In this document: positions 1 to 8,751 of the stretch, piece after piece
Layout: every line of letters starts with the position of its first letter
Position numbering within the stretch: the stretch's first letter is position 1
Source of the DNA: Anaerolineales bacterium
GTDB taxonomy: Bacteria; Chloroflexota; Anaerolineae; Anaerolineales; Villigracilaceae
NCBI GenBank assembly: GCA_030680795.1
Contig: JAUXUL010000010.1
Span: forward strand, 1-64,000
Reading direction: 5' to 3'
Length of the DNA stretch: 64,000 nt
Program-made: the position numbers and the translations under genes
The notes under the pieces: model-generated
Database searches by the model: none
What the model was told of the DNA's origin: nothing
Seen by the model: the letters and a program-made list of their open reading frames with translations, nothing else

Positions 1-433
1 TCCGCTCTTTGCATATCTTGAGATTATACTCCGTCAGGCGAAACATGTTGAAGTCTGAAAAGAAGCGAGGACCTTGATTCAGCATTTTGATGGCCTGCGC
101 CATACGCGTCGGCATTCCAGACCCGTTCAGCGAATCCTTCGACATGGTTTTGCCATTCAAAAATTCAAGCACCATTACATTGTATTCAGGAAGATGATAT
201 ATCACTTTCGGTCCAACACCTGCCTCGGACGCAGCTTTACTATTGTGATATTCATTGTTTCGATCAATTGCAAGGAGTTCCGTGCTTTCACCCGGCACAC
301 GGACAAAGTATGGCAGGCCGTCCACCTCCACTTTGAAGTTGGTGTTGGTCAAACCACCTGAAAGCGGGTGAATGGAAACATTTTTCCCTTTCCAATCTTC
401 AATTTTATTTACCGCTTCTTCAATCACGGACAT
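1..433 (-). CDS. Choline/aminoglycoside-kinase-like phosphotransferase, C-terminus cut by window edge
   Basis: Translating the minus strand from the ATG at 433 gives about 144 residues with no stop before the window edge. The N-terminus (MSVIEEAVNKIEDWKG, then a glycine-rich SGGLTNTNFKV and a PYFVRVPG strand) is the nucleotide-binding lobe of the APH/choline-kinase superfamily. It closely parallels the start of the complete kinase at 8752-9687, which has SGGITNLNFRI and SYVIRLAG, so the two are paralogues. The catalytic HxD and DWEYAG-type motifs would lie beyond the edge. Such enzymes transfer the ATP gamma-phosphate to a small amino alcohol in the cytosol. Its position next to an amino-acid-type permease suggests it acts on the imported compound, which is inference. 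Confidence 0.8.
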   Translation of the reverse strand, partial: MSVIEEAVNKIEDWKGKNVSIHPLSGGLTNTNFKVEVDGLPYFVRVPGESTELLAIDRNNEYHNSKAASEAGVGPKVIYHLPEYNVMVLEFLNGKTMSKDSLNGSGMPTRMAQAIKMLNQGPRFFSDFNMFRLTEYNLKICKER

Positions 434-458
434 ACGAACTCCTGAATTCCAAACAGTC

Positions 459-493
459 AATCGCAGGTCACGCTTAAAGCGTGACCTGCGATT
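459..493. repeat. Perfect palindrome, 17-bp arms, 1-nt centre
   Basis: Arms 459-475 (aatcgcaggtcacgctt) and 477-493 pair perfectly around one base. The palindrome lies just downstream of the minus-strand permease stop at 515 and upstream of the partial kinase start at 433. It could terminate the permease transcript, although no long U run follows. The core aggtcacg recurs in hairpins at 5904-5930 and 49568-49592, so this also belongs to a dispersed palindrome family. Confidence 0.75.
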
Positions 494-514
494 ATTGCAT
501 ATTCAAACCTGATT

Positions 515-2119
515 TTATTCGGGCGGAATTTCCTTGAAGGCAAAGTCCACGTTGATGCCTTTGGATTTCTGGGCATTCTTGACAAAGAAATACCAAATAG
601 CGGATACCGCCAAAACGCCAAATACAACTGTATATGCAAGCGAGCTTGTAAGTCCATATAGCGGATTGAGCATGAACAACATCAGCATCACGCCGCCGAG
701 GATGAAGCCGACCACGCCAAGGATGGTCACAAGCGGAATGTTCCCGACTTTATAAGCCGCACCCGGTGATGATTCGTATACATCCTTTGCGCGGTATGGC
801 AAAAGTGCGCCAGCCAAGCAGGTGACGACGAATACGTATCCACACGCAAAGGTAACGCCCAAGGTCAAGTCGTACCATGCGCCCCATAAGTTATAGACCA
901 GTATGACCGGAATGCTGGCAAGGAAATAGATCCAATGCGCGTTTACTGGAGTATGGCGTCTCTCGTCCACCTTGCTGACAGATTCGGGAAGCAAGCGGTC
1001 GAGAGACATGGCGACCATGACGCGGGTCATGCCAATGTAGCAGTTGTGCACGATCTGGTGTGAGTTGAGAATGTAGCCAAGGCCAATGATGAGGACAACC
1101 AACGGGCTAGCTGTGAGAGCTACAGTGATCAAAGGCGGCCATAGATAAAAATCTCCCATGGTTGCTGAAGCGGCTACAGCTAGGAAATCAGGGCCAACAG
1201 CCTTTTCCAGCGCTACTGCAAGCAACGCTAATAACACTCCAGTGAGAATCAAAGAACCGACAATGATGAACATCTGGTTTTGGAAGGAGCGGGCGTTTTT
1301 AATCTCACCATTCTGTTGTGCGCTATAGGTTGCCCATTGTAATGATGTCCAAGCATAGGGGGCAATTAATATTGTAGCCAACAAACTAAAAGGCGGGTTT
1401 AGATCCACACCAGCCGCTATTGTTGCATCCCGCGCAGTTTGGACAAAGTTTTGGACACCACTGATCTTGAGGGCAAAATCATCGAGTTTAACCATTGATG
1501 TCGCAGGATTACCAAGGAAGAGCACAACCAGCATCGTCACAAAAGCAAGAAGCGTAAATGTAATCATCACATTCTGGAAACGGACGTAGTTCTTGAAACC
1601 GCTGATCAGGATCATCATTGCAACGAACGCATTCAAAATACTGGTGATGATGATGCCGGTCGAGCTAAAAAACCAAACGCCCAGGCTTGTAATGGCCGCG
1701 CTGCCCAATGTGGCACCCAACCCAAGGAACAAAGGCGCAAATCCGAGATAGGATAACAACCATCCCGAAAGCGCAACCCATTGCAGGATCCAGATCACAT
1801 AGCCGGACATCACAACGGTGAACGCAACGCCGCCGCCGAACACGCGGCTTTGGAAGACATAGTCACCGCCAGAGCGCGGCAGAGCTGTGGATAACCAAAC
1901 ATAAACGAGCGCAATGGGAATTTCGATCACCATCGCGAGCAAAATTCCCCAGACAAGTTTTCCGCCAGGCAGTGCGCCCGGCGCCCAAAGATATGTCCAG
2001 GGGAAGATCAAGCCCATCGTCAAAATATTGTAGACGAAGGCAGAGAACGGGGACATGACACGTACGAGCCCGGAGGCTTTTCGAGTAAAGACTTCTGGTC
2101 TTGCCGTAGCGGTAGCCAT
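515..2119 (-). CDS. APC-superfamily amino acid/amine permease
   Basis: A 534-residue polytopic membrane protein with about 12 hydrophobic segments. The first helix region carries a glycine-containing unwound stretch, followed by ALPRSGGDYVFQSR near residue 80, which matches the P-[RK]-[SA]-GG-x-Y signature of the amino acid-polyamine-organocation superfamily. Length is normal for the family. The start has a strong Shine-Dalgarno (aaggag) seven bases upstream. It should import an amino acid or amine by ion symport or exchange across the cytoplasmic membrane. Its neighbours are a choline-kinase-like gene, a phosphoesterase and a DeoR regulator on the same strand, so it is likely the uptake step of that locus. 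The substrate is not predictable. The last 25 residues are a charged cytosolic tail. Confidence 0.88.
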   Translation of the reverse strand: MATATARPEVFTRKASGLVRVMSPFSAFVYNILTMGLIFPWTYLWAPGALPGGKLVWGILLAMVIEIPIALVYVWLSTALPRSGGDYVFQSRVFGGGVAFTVVMSGYVIWILQWVALSGWLLSYLGFAPLFLGLGATLGSAAITSLGVWFFSSTGIIITSILNAFVAMMILISGFKNYVRFQNVMITFTLLAFVTMLVVLFLGNPATSMVKLDDFALKISGVQNFVQTARDATIAAGVDLNPPFSLLATILIAPYAWTSLQWATYSAQQNGEIKNARSFQNQMFIIVGSLILTGVLLALLAVALEKAVGPDFLAVAASATMGDFYLWPPLITVALTASPLVVLIIGLGYILNSHQIVHNCYIGMTRVMVAMSLDRLLPESVSKVDERRHTPVNAHWIYFLASIPVILVYNLWGAWYDLTLGVTFACGYVFVVTCLAGALLPYRAKDVYESSPGAAYKVGNIPLVTILGVVGFILGGVMLMLFMLNPLYGLTSSLAYTVVFGVLAVSAIWYFFVKNAQKSKGINVDFAFKEIPPE

Positions 2120-2219
2120 TTTTTTCTCCTTTGTAATGAACTAATTCAATTCATGACACGTTCTTAGCATTTCTTCCTCAAGATGAAAGTTTCACCTCCT
2201 TTCTCTACCTAATAAGGAT

Positions 2220-3215
2220 TTATCCACTGGTCATCTGATAACCCTGTACTTCACCGTCCATAAAAGTAATCAGACTCCCACGTAAGATACCTTCTGCATA
2301 TTCGCTTCCTGGATTGATGCAGGTTGTGCGGCCAAGTTTTGCCACCGATTGTGACTCGTGAATGTGACCGTGCAATCCAAGCATTGGTTTGTATTTTTCA
2401 ATCGCGTTACGGACGGAGACGCTTCCGGCACCGAACAAAACGACCTGCCCGCCCTGCGTGATCTGCTCGGGTGGGTCTTTGCTCCAATCCAACCTGGGAC
2501 AGGTATCCAGCGTGGAGTCTTTGGGCGGGTCGTGGAAGTTGAAAATGGCTTTGTTCATATCAGGGACTAAGGCCGCCATTTTATCGATCATCGCGCCAAG
2601 TTCCTCTTCTGATACCTCACGCGGAGTCTTCCAGGGGGTTGGCGTGCTTAGCCCGACTGAGATCATCGTGTGATCGTCGTCCACTTGAACCATTTCGTTT
2701 TCGCAGGCAAAGAATGACTTTGTGTCTTCGCGCTTCATGACATTTAACACCTCCCATTCGTCATCGTTGCCGCCTGTGACGAAGCACTTAATACCCGTGC
2801 CGTTCAGACGTTCTTCGGCGAGGTTCACCCAGTTGTCCAATTTTTTCTTTGCGAGTTCATTGAACAAAATTTCCACAGATTTTGGGTCAGCCTGCAAGGT
2901 GCGAAATTCGTCCTCTTCCATGATCTTGTGATAGAAACCCAGAATATCCAACTTGCCCGTCAGGGCTTTTAATTCCTCTTCAGTTGAAAGGTGCTCAACC
3001 CGCCCCTGCACTGTGGCGCGATGATGGCCATTCGATTCCTTGATGATTGGAATCATCAACTTCCCTTGAATATCCCCTCCCATGACAATGACATTGACTT
3101 CATAGAACTTCCCCGCGTTAATGAACTTGCGGAAGGTACGTTCCGAGCCGTGCAGGTCAGTGGCGAAGAGCAAACGGGTTGAGGACTTTTTTTGTTTCTT
3201 TGAAAAGAAGGACAT
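2220..3215 (-). CDS. Calcineurin-like metallophosphoesterase
   Basis: A 331-residue cytosolic protein containing the dimetal phosphoesterase signature in order: FATDLHGSE (Asp20, His22), VMGGDIQG near residue 48, GGNDDEWE near residue 149 (the GNHD/E block, here with Asp), a FHDPP histidine near 228, and LHGHIHES near 283 (GHxH). All metal ligands expected for two ions appear to be present. The family hydrolyses phosphomonoesters or phosphodiesters, and the substrate here is unknown. A good Shine-Dalgarno (tggaga) precedes the ATG. An array of thirteen 8-bp repeats begins 12 bp upstream of the start, between this gene and the DeoR gene, so it may sit in the promoter. The gene probably belongs to the same minus-strand transcription unit as the permease. 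Confidence 0.88.
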   Translation of the reverse strand: MSFFSKKQKKSSTRLLFATDLHGSERTFRKFINAGKFYEVNVIVMGGDIQGKLMIPIIKESNGHHRATVQGRVEHLSTEEELKALTGKLDILGFYHKIMEEDEFRTLQADPKSVEILFNELAKKKLDNWVNLAEERLNGTGIKCFVTGGNDDEWEVLNVMKREDTKSFFACENEMVQVDDDHTMISVGLSTPTPWKTPREVSEEELGAMIDKMAALVPDMNKAIFNFHDPPKDSTLDTCPRLDWSKDPPEQITQGGQVVLFGAGSVSVRNAIEKYKPMLGLHGHIHESQSVAKLGRTTCINPGSEYAEGILRGSLITFMDGEVQGYQMTSG

Positions 3216-3226
3216 CGGTTTCTCCA

Positions 3227-3330
3227 GGTAGGCAGGTTAACAAGTACGCAAGTACACGGGTACATAGGTACATAGGTTTTACATGTTTACATGTCTACGT
3301 GTTTACTTAACTACGTGTCTACATGTTTTA
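3227..3330. repeat. Array of thirteen 8-bp units with strict phase
   Basis: The forward strand can be cut into thirteen consecutive 8-mers with no insertion or deletion: ggtaggca, ggttaaca, agtacgca, agtacacg, ggtacata twice, ggttttac, atgtttac, atgtctac, gtgtttac, ttaactac, gtgtctac, atgtttta. The left units resemble ggtacata and the right ones atgtttac. The array fills almost the whole gap between the deoR-like gene and the phosphoesterase. A short piece of the same unit recurs near 21803-21820. Confidence 0.85.
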
Positions 3331-3346
3331 CGTTCCGCAAAAACCA

Positions 3347-4141
3347 TCAGGCAGGGACAGGCGTGGACGCGGCAAGCAGGCATTCAACGTTGTGAGTCGC
3401 AAGCGATTCTACAGATGAAGAATCGAGGCGTTCGTCAGATACGAGTTTGTCTATCTCATCAATATTTGCAATTTGGAAATTGGAGACCACGCCCCATTTG
3501 CTATGGTCTGCAGCAACGATGACCTGTCCTTTGGTGCGTTCGATCATTTTACGAACGACTTCGGCTTCGGGATTGGTTGGAACCGTGCAACCGTGTTTAA
3601 GACTGATCCCGTCCACGCCGAGGATCGTTTTGTTGGCATAGATCAGGCTCAAATTGTCCAGCGCGAAGCGGCCCGCCAGGGAGTTGGAACGTGACTGGAA
3701 TTCGCCCCCTGTCATATAGTAGTGAAAGCCCGGGTCACCGAGATCCATCACTGCACTGACATTGTTTGTAAAAACTGTGATGCGAGAATCACGGCGAATG
3801 TGTTGAAGGACTTGCGTTGAGGTGGTACCGCTGTTGATAAAAACAATATCACCCTCTTCGATCAGCGAGGCGGCAAGTTCGCCGATACGCCGCTTCTCTT
3901 CAGGGAGATGCTGAGCTCTTTGCTGGTATTCCTGTTCGAGGATCATGCGTTGATTTAGGATCGCGCCCCCATGTGTGCGTTCAAGAAATCCCTTTACCTC
4001 AAGCCATTCCAGGTCGCGCCGCACAGTCGCCTCGGAAGTTTCCAACAAGCCACATAAATCAACTGTTCGGGCGATTTGGTGGATTGCAAGAAAATCCTGA
4101 ATTCGTTCCCGCCGTTGGGCTGGAATGAGGGGTTTACTCAT
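3347..4141 (-). CDS. DeoR-family transcriptional regulator
   Basis: A 264-residue protein. Residues 5-60 form the DeoR winged helix-turn-helix (RRERIQDFLAIH, then SEATVRRDLEWLE and FLERTHGGAIL). Residues 75-235 are the DeoR sensor fold related to sugar-phosphate isomerases, with an INSGTTSTQ phosphate-binding loop and a conserved late GVD / VAADHSKWG segment. DeoR proteins usually repress catabolic genes and are induced by a phosphorylated intermediate. It faces away from the plus-strand genes starting at 4294 and lies upstream of the minus-strand phosphoesterase and permease, so it is well placed to control both arms. The Shine-Dalgarno is weak. The effector is unknown, but kinases on both sides would supply a phosphorylated inducer (inference). 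Confidence 0.92.
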   Translation of the reverse strand: MSKPLIPAQRRERIQDFLAIHQIARTVDLCGLLETSEATVRRDLEWLEVKGFLERTHGGAILNQRMILEQEYQQRAQHLPEEKRRIGELAASLIEEGDIVFINSGTTSTQVLQHIRRDSRITVFTNNVSAVMDLGDPGFHYYMTGGEFQSRSNSLAGRFALDNLSLIYANKTILGVDGISLKHGCTVPTNPEAEVVRKMIERTKGQVIVAADHSKWGVVSNFQIANIDEIDKLVSDERLDSSSVESLATHNVECLLAASTPVPA

Positions 4142-4213
4142 TAAATGGTCTTAGTTTGAAGATGAAGGAAGTTGCTCATTTTGATACCACATTATATAAG
4201 AATCTGATGAAAT

Positions 4214-4242
4214 TTGCAAGTTTTTGATTTTTTCATTATAAT
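4214..4242 (+). promoter_or_regulatory. Sigma70-type promoter for the 4294 gene
   Basis: A TTGCAA hexamer at 4214-4219 and a TATAAT at 4237-4242 are separated by exactly 17 bases. Transcription would start near 4249, giving a leader of about 45 nt that carries a cggaga Shine-Dalgarno before the ATG at 4294. The promoter is divergent from the DeoR gene. Confidence 0.7.
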
Positions 4243-4293
4243 AGCGTCCAATTCCTGGCAAATAAGAAAAGACTCGAGATTTCGGAGATTTGT

Positions 4294-5082
4294 ATGACAA
4301 ATAGTTCCATTGGGATGGGCGAACAAGATCGTTCTGAACGAGAGAAATTTGAGAACGAATTACAGGCGATACTAAAAGCCAGTGATGATGCGAATATCCT
4401 TTTACGGGTAATCGGCTCGCTGGCTTTTCAAATGCACTGTCCACAGTTTGGATATTTGCAAGCCGCGATGGGACGCGCCTATACCGATATTGATTTCGGC
4501 GCTTACAGCAGGCAAAACGACCAAATCACTAAAATGATGACAAAGATGGGGTACATGGAAATTCGCGAAATTTACATTGCGTCCGAAGGGGAGCGCGCCA
4601 TCTTCGATAAACCTGGAACTGGTTTGCATGTAGATATCTTCTACGAGAAACTGGATTTCTGCCATGCCATCTATTGGAAAGACCGCCTCGAAGTTGATGC
4701 CCCCACCATCCCATTGACCGAACTGCTTCTCGAAAAAATGCAGATCGTGCAGATCAATGAAAAGGATATTATTGACACGATCATGTTATTGCTCGAACAT
4801 ACTTTGGGTGATACTGACAAGGAAACCATCAACCTCAAATTGGCGGCGCAGTTGTGCGCGAACGAGTGGGGTTTATGGCGCACCACCACCATGAATCTTG
4901 AAAAAGTAAAACAACTTGCGCAACATTACACGCAACTGACGCCCGAGCAAAAAGAAAAAGTGACAACACAAGTGGATGAAATCATCGCGCATTTGAACAG
5001 CGAACCCAAACCGTTTGCATGGCGCATCCGTGACCGCGTGGGTGACCGCGTAAAATGGTACAGGGAAGTAGATGAAGTTTAA
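4294..5082 (+). CDS. Nucleotidyltransferase-fold protein of unknown role
   Basis: A 262-residue cytosolic protein. Residues 38-42 (RVIGS) and 61-67 (RAYTDID) match the Pol-beta-type nucleotidyltransferase pattern G-S, then D-x-D (Asp65, Asp67), with a candidate third acidic residue in LHVDIFYE (Asp114). The remainder, including a PLTELLLEKMQIV helix, resembles the minimal nucleotidyltransferases that modify proteins, RNA or small molecules, as in antitoxin-like or aminoglycoside-type families. No partner toxin gene is adjacent. The gene has its own promoter and ends ten bases before the CBS-domain gene, so the two are probably cotranscribed. The C-terminal 80 residues are helical and basic. 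The fold assignment is fairly safe and the function is not known. Confidence 0.6.
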   Translation: MTNSSIGMGEQDRSEREKFENELQAILKASDDANILLRVIGSLAFQMHCPQFGYLQAAMGRAYTDIDFGAYSRQNDQITKMMTKMGYMEIREIYIASEGERAIFDKPGTGLHVDIFYEKLDFCHAIYWKDRLEVDAPTIPLTELLLEKMQIVQINEKDIIDTIMLLLEHTLGDTDKETINLKLAAQLCANEWGLWRTTTMNLEKVKQLAQHYTQLTPEQKEKVTTQVDEIIAHLNSEPKPFAWRIRDRVGDRVKWYREVDEV

Positions 5083-5091
5083 GGAGTTATC

Positions 5092-5907
5092 ATGGCAAAA
5101 TTTGTAAAAGACTTAATGCACACGGGACTGATCACTTGTAAGCCAACAGCCACACTCGGGCAGGTGGCAATCTTGCTCAATCAACATCATGTCCATGCCT
5201 TAGTGGTAACAGACCGCGACGGACGCACACTGGGGCTTATTTCAGATTTTGATTTAATGGCCGGCGAGTGGCTTTCATCGGATTCTGAAAGCCTGACAAC
5301 CATGCGAAATTTGACCGCTTCGGATCTTATGACCCAGCCAGTTGCTTCTGTTGAAGCAAACATTCCCCTCGCTGATGCAGTAGCCCTGCTCATCGAAAAA
5401 GGTGTCAGCCGCCTGCTGGTGACGGATCACGAAAAACCTGTTGGCATTATTTCACTCTCCGATTTTGTAGCCAGCATTGCAAAAGAAATTAAATCAAAAC
5501 GCGAGACAGTTGGCGATGTCATGTCTGACGCGATTTTGGTTTGCCGCGGAAAAACCCCAGTCGCCTCTGCCGCACGCGCAATGACATCTTCAGGTTGGCG
5601 CTCTGTGCTAGTCGTGGACGCAAAAGGAAAAATCCTGGGCGTGGTCAGCGGACATGACCTTCTGCGCTTTGTCAAAGAGAGCGTGGACGAAAAACTGCTC
5701 GTCCGCGACGTGATGCACCCCGCATTGACCATTGACATCAAAGCCAGCCTGCGCGAGGCGGCGGATATGATGATCCAAAACTATCATCACAGGCTGGTTG
5801 TCATTGACAAAGACGACCCTGATTCCTTCCCCCTCGGCGCGATCTCCACTTTTGATATTGTGGCAGAAATGGCGCGTCCCGATTCTGTTTGGCAGAAAAC
5901 CCCGTAG
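5092..5907 (+). CDS. Four-CBS-domain protein
   Basis: A 271-residue protein consisting almost entirely of two Bateman modules: CBS domains at about residues 7-60, 75-130, 140-195 and 205-265. Each has the usual start (KDLMHTGLITCKP, SDLMTQPVASV, GDVMSDAILVC, RDVMHPALTID) and end pattern (GLISDFDLM, GIISLSDFV, GVVSGHDLL, GAISTFDIV). CBS pairs bind adenosine nucleotides and act as energy sensors. There is no attached enzyme or channel, so it probably regulates a partner in trans. It starts nine bases after the nucleotidyltransferase-like gene with an aaggag Shine-Dalgarno. The stop codon lies inside the left arm of the hairpin at 5904-5930. Confidence 0.92.
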   Translation: MAKFVKDLMHTGLITCKPTATLGQVAILLNQHHVHALVVTDRDGRTLGLISDFDLMAGEWLSSDSESLTTMRNLTASDLMTQPVASVEANIPLADAVALLIEKGVSRLLVTDHEKPVGIISLSDFVASIAKEIKSKRETVGDVMSDAILVCRGKTPVASAARAMTSSGWRSVLVVDAKGKILGVVSGHDLLRFVKESVDEKLLVRDVMHPALTIDIKASLREAADMMIQNYHHRLVVIDKDDPDSFPLGAISTFDIVAEMARPDSVWQKTP

Positions 5908-5930
5908 GTCACGTTTTGAACGTGACCTAC
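5904..5930. repeat. Palindrome (12-bp arms, 3-nt loop), possible terminator
   Basis: Arms gtaggtcacgtt (5904-5915) and aacgtgacctac (5919-5930) are perfect. The first arm contains the tag stop of the CBS gene. It is the same family as 459-493 and 49568-49592. It can end the upstream transcript, but no U run is present. Confidence 0.7.
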
Positions 5931-5949
5931 TTACATTTAATAAAACACT

Positions 5950-6046
5950 GTTGGTCGGGTAGCCTCGAATGTTTTTAGAGGGGCGTGCCGAGACCAACAA
6001 GTGACAGGTAAACATAATGTGACTTGCAACAACCGGTGGTCTCGAA
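5950..6046. repeat. Degenerate copy of the ggtggtcgag intergenic repeat
   Basis: The stretch 5950-5998 begins gttggtcgggtag and ends gagaccaac, forming an imperfect stem, and matches the layout of 10753-10799. A second half-site, ggtggtctcgaaa, lies at 6034-6046. This fills most of the 229-bp gap before the flavoprotein gene, and nothing else was seen in that gap. Confidence 0.5.
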
Positions 6047-6136
6047 ACTGCGGCGGAAGCAATATATTCTTCCAAAGATATAATTAATCCCGCCGCCTAC
6101 TTGACCAGCGCACATGTATGCTAACAGGAGCAAAGA

Positions 6137-8569
6137 ATGTCAGAATTTCCAACACAGGCGCAAGTTGTAATCATTGGCGGCGGGGTAGGCGGAGCGAGTA
6201 TCGCCTATCACCTCACACTCATGGGCTGGAAAGATGTCGTTATTCTTGAACGACATGAATTAACAGCAGGATCAACCTGGCACTCGGCGGGGCTTGTCGG
6301 TCAAATGCGTTCGGACGCAAATCTCACTCGTATGATGCACTACAGCACAGATTTGTACCGCAAACTCAAAGCCGAAACAGGCGTAGATACTTCCTGGCGC
6401 GAAGTTGGCGGTCTCCGCCTGGCTTCGTCCGCTGAACGCATGGAAGAGAATAAACGTCTCGTCGGCATGGCGCGTTCCTTTGGCGTGCCGATGGAATTGA
6501 TCTCGGCAAAAGAAGCGCAGGAAATGTTCCCACTAATGAATATTGATGGCGTGCTCGGCGCGGCATTCACGCCAAATGACGGCAGTATTGACCCGACAGG
6601 CATGACCAATGCGCTGGCGGCTGGCGCAAAGAATCGCGGGGCGAAGATATTCACAAATACCAATGTTGAAAAAATAAATCTCAAGGATGGCCGCGTCAGT
6701 GAAGTGGTCACAGATAAAGGCACTATCAAAACCGAAATTGTTGTCAACGCCTCAGGCATGTGGGGACGCGAAGTCGGCAAGATGGTCGGGTTGCATCTGC
6801 CCGTCGTCCCAATGGCGCATCTTTACATCATGACAAAACCGATCGAAGGCGTAACGAATAAATTCCCGAACCTGCGCGACCCTGATCTATTGGTTTACTG
6901 GCGCGAGGAAGTTGGTGGATTGATCACAGGCGGTTATGAGCGCCAGCCCGCGACCTTTGGCATGAACGGCATTCCCAAGGATTTCAAATTCCAATTGCTC
7001 CCGCCGGATTGGGAACGCTTTACTCCTTTGATGGAAAATTCGATCAGGCGCGTTCCTGCTATTGAAAATGCAGAAGTCGTTAAACTATTGAATGGACCTG
7101 AAGGCTTTACGCCGGATGGTGAATTTTTATTGGGACCCACATCCATCAAAGGTTTCTGGGTGGCATGCGCATTCTGCGCGCATGGTCTCGCAGGCGCGGG
7201 CGGCATAGGCAAGGTAATGGCAGAATGGATCATTGATGGAAGCCCTGAGTGGGATATGTGGCGACTCGATGTACGCCGTTTTGGTCCCAACTACAACAGC
7301 ATAAATTACACCGTGGCGCGCACGTTTGAAACCTACACACAATATTATGATATTCATTTCCCCGGCGATGAGCGTATGTCAAAACGCAATGTGCGCACCT
7401 CCCCAACCTATTACCGATTGCGCGATCTCGGTTGTTCCTTCGGCGAAAAAATGGGATGGGAACGCCCGAACTGGTTCAAGCCTTACGAAGAATTAGCAAC
7501 TCACGGGCACGAACCGAAGGGCTGGGCGCGCCATAACTGGTCACGCGCAATTGGCTACGAACATCTGATGACACGTGCGAACGCAGGTCTCTTCGATGAA
7601 ACCTCTTTCAATAAATTTGAAGTTCGCGGACCTGGCGCATTGAAATTCCTCAACCATGTTTGCGCGAACGAAATGGATCAACCGCCTGGCACGATCACAT
7701 ACACCCAATGTCTCAACACACGCGGCGGCATTGAATGTGATTTCACTGTCACGCGCCTTGCAGAAGATCGTTTCTTCATTGTGACGGGCACAGCCTTCGG
7801 TCAACATGATATGTCATGGCTCTCGCTTAACATGCCTGAGGATGGGTCTGTCACGCTTGAGGATGTCGGCTCATCCTATGCTTGTATCGGTATGTGGGGC
7901 CCGAAGGCGCGCAAGATCTTGGAAAAAGTTACCTTGGATGATGTGTCGAATGCGGGATTCCCATACATGACGAATCGCCGCATCACGATCGGAGACATCC
8001 CCGTTCTCGCTTCGCGCGTGACTTATGTTGGCGAGCTCGGCTGGGAATTTTACTGCCCGTCGGAGTACGGCCTCAAACTTTGGGATACACTCTGGGAAGC
8101 AGGCGCACTCGAAGGTATGGTGGCTGGCGGCTACAAAGCCATTGACACCTTGCGTCTCGAAAAGGGTTATCGCTATTGGAGCGGTGAGATTTCCCCTGAT
8201 TACACTCCATACGAGGCAGGCCTTGGCTTCGCAGTGAAATTGGATAAAGCGGAGTTCATCGGCAAGGATGCGTTGATTAAGCAGAGAGCAGAAGGTATAA
8301 AGCAAAAACTGTGCACGATCACACTTTCAGATGACCGCACGATTGTGCTTGGCAAGGAACCGATCCGAATTGGCGATAAGATCGTCGGTTGGGTGGCTTC
8401 GGGTGGATTTGGATATTCGGTGAATAAATCCATTGCGTATGCATATTTGCCAATGGCATATGCAAATGCCGGAACGAAATTACAGATCGAATGTTTCGGT
8501 GAGCAAGTCAGCGCGGAGGTGGTGCAGGCTGTGCTTTGGGACCCCAAAGCTGAGAGAATTCGTCAGTAG
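6137..8569 (+). CDS. Dimethylglycine/sarcosine dehydrogenase-like flavoprotein with GcvT half
   Basis: An 810-residue enzyme. Residues 9-40 hold a Rossmann FAD site (VIIGGGVGGAS), followed by ERHELTAGSTWHSAG. His49 is at the position that carries covalent FAD in dimethylglycine and sarcosine dehydrogenases. The DAO-type oxidase domain runs to about residue 370, then a FAO_M-like middle, then a GcvT aminomethyltransferase-like tetrahydrofolate domain (about 425-700) and a GcvT C-terminal barrel (about 710-800). The family oxidatively demethylates N-methylglycines and passes formaldehyde to tetrahydrofolate, giving 5,10-methylene-THF. Length is typical. The actual amine is uncertain because related enzymes take other N-methyl compounds. 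It lies upstream of a choline-kinase-like gene, which fits a methylated-amine theme, but a separate promoter is likely given the gaps on both sides. Confidence 0.85.
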   Translation: MSEFPTQAQVVIIGGGVGGASIAYHLTLMGWKDVVILERHELTAGSTWHSAGLVGQMRSDANLTRMMHYSTDLYRKLKAETGVDTSWREVGGLRLASSAERMEENKRLVGMARSFGVPMELISAKEAQEMFPLMNIDGVLGAAFTPNDGSIDPTGMTNALAAGAKNRGAKIFTNTNVEKINLKDGRVSEVVTDKGTIKTEIVVNASGMWGREVGKMVGLHLPVVPMAHLYIMTKPIEGVTNKFPNLRDPDLLVYWREEVGGLITGGYERQPATFGMNGIPKDFKFQLLPPDWERFTPLMENSIRRVPAIENAEVVKLLNGPEGFTPDGEFLLGPTSIKGFWVACAFCAHGLAGAGGIGKVMAEWIIDGSPEWDMWRLDVRRFGPNYNSINYTVARTFETYTQYYDIHFPGDERMSKRNVRTSPTYYRLRDLGCSFGEKMGWERPNWFKPYEELATHGHEPKGWARHNWSRAIGYEHLMTRANAGLFDETSFNKFEVRGPGALKFLNHVCANEMDQPPGTITYTQCLNTRGGIECDFTVTRLAEDRFFIVTGTAFGQHDMSWLSLNMPEDGSVTLEDVGSSYACIGMWGPKARKILEKVTLDDVSNAGFPYMTNRRITIGDIPVLASRVTYVGELGWEFYCPSEYGLKLWDTLWEAGALEGMVAGGYKAIDTLRLEKGYRYWSGEISPDYTPYEAGLGFAVKLDKAEFIGKDALIKQRAEGIKQKLCTITLSDDRTIVLGKEPIRIGDKIVGWVASGGFGYSVNKSIAYAYLPMAYANAGTKLQIECFGEQVSAEVVQAVLWDPKAERIRQ

Positions 8570-8580
8570 ATAATATGGTA

Positions 8581-8668
8581 TGCGAGGGCACACTTGTTCT
8601 TTGCCCGAAGCAATCCCCAACTCGATAGGAGATTGCTTCGTCGGGAAGATCGCCCTCCTCGCAATGAC
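8581..8668. repeat. Intergenic hairpin repeat
   Basis: An imperfect long hairpin: tgcgagggca (8581-8590) pairs with cgccctcctcgca near 8651-8663, and cccgaagcaatc (about 8604-8615) pairs with gattgcttcgtcggg (8631-8645) with a small bulge. The inner cttgttcttt motif also occurs at 49121-49130. It belongs to a dispersed repeat type and no coding signal was seen in it. Confidence 0.55.
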
Positions 8669-8751
8669 GGTATGAAGGCTGCCCTCTCAAATAATTTTCA
8701 TGGAAAACTTGCACGCAAGTTAAAATTCTAACCCTGTTTGGAGATAATGCC

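Noticed and set aside
74-361. 95-aa plus-strand open frame at the left edge
   Set aside because: The opposite strand encodes a recognisable kinase over the same bases, and this frame is its shadow.
4294-5907. Toxin-antitoxin pair made of the nucleotidyltransferase-like and CBS genes
   Set aside because: The CBS protein has no toxin-like feature and both are longer than usual TA components.
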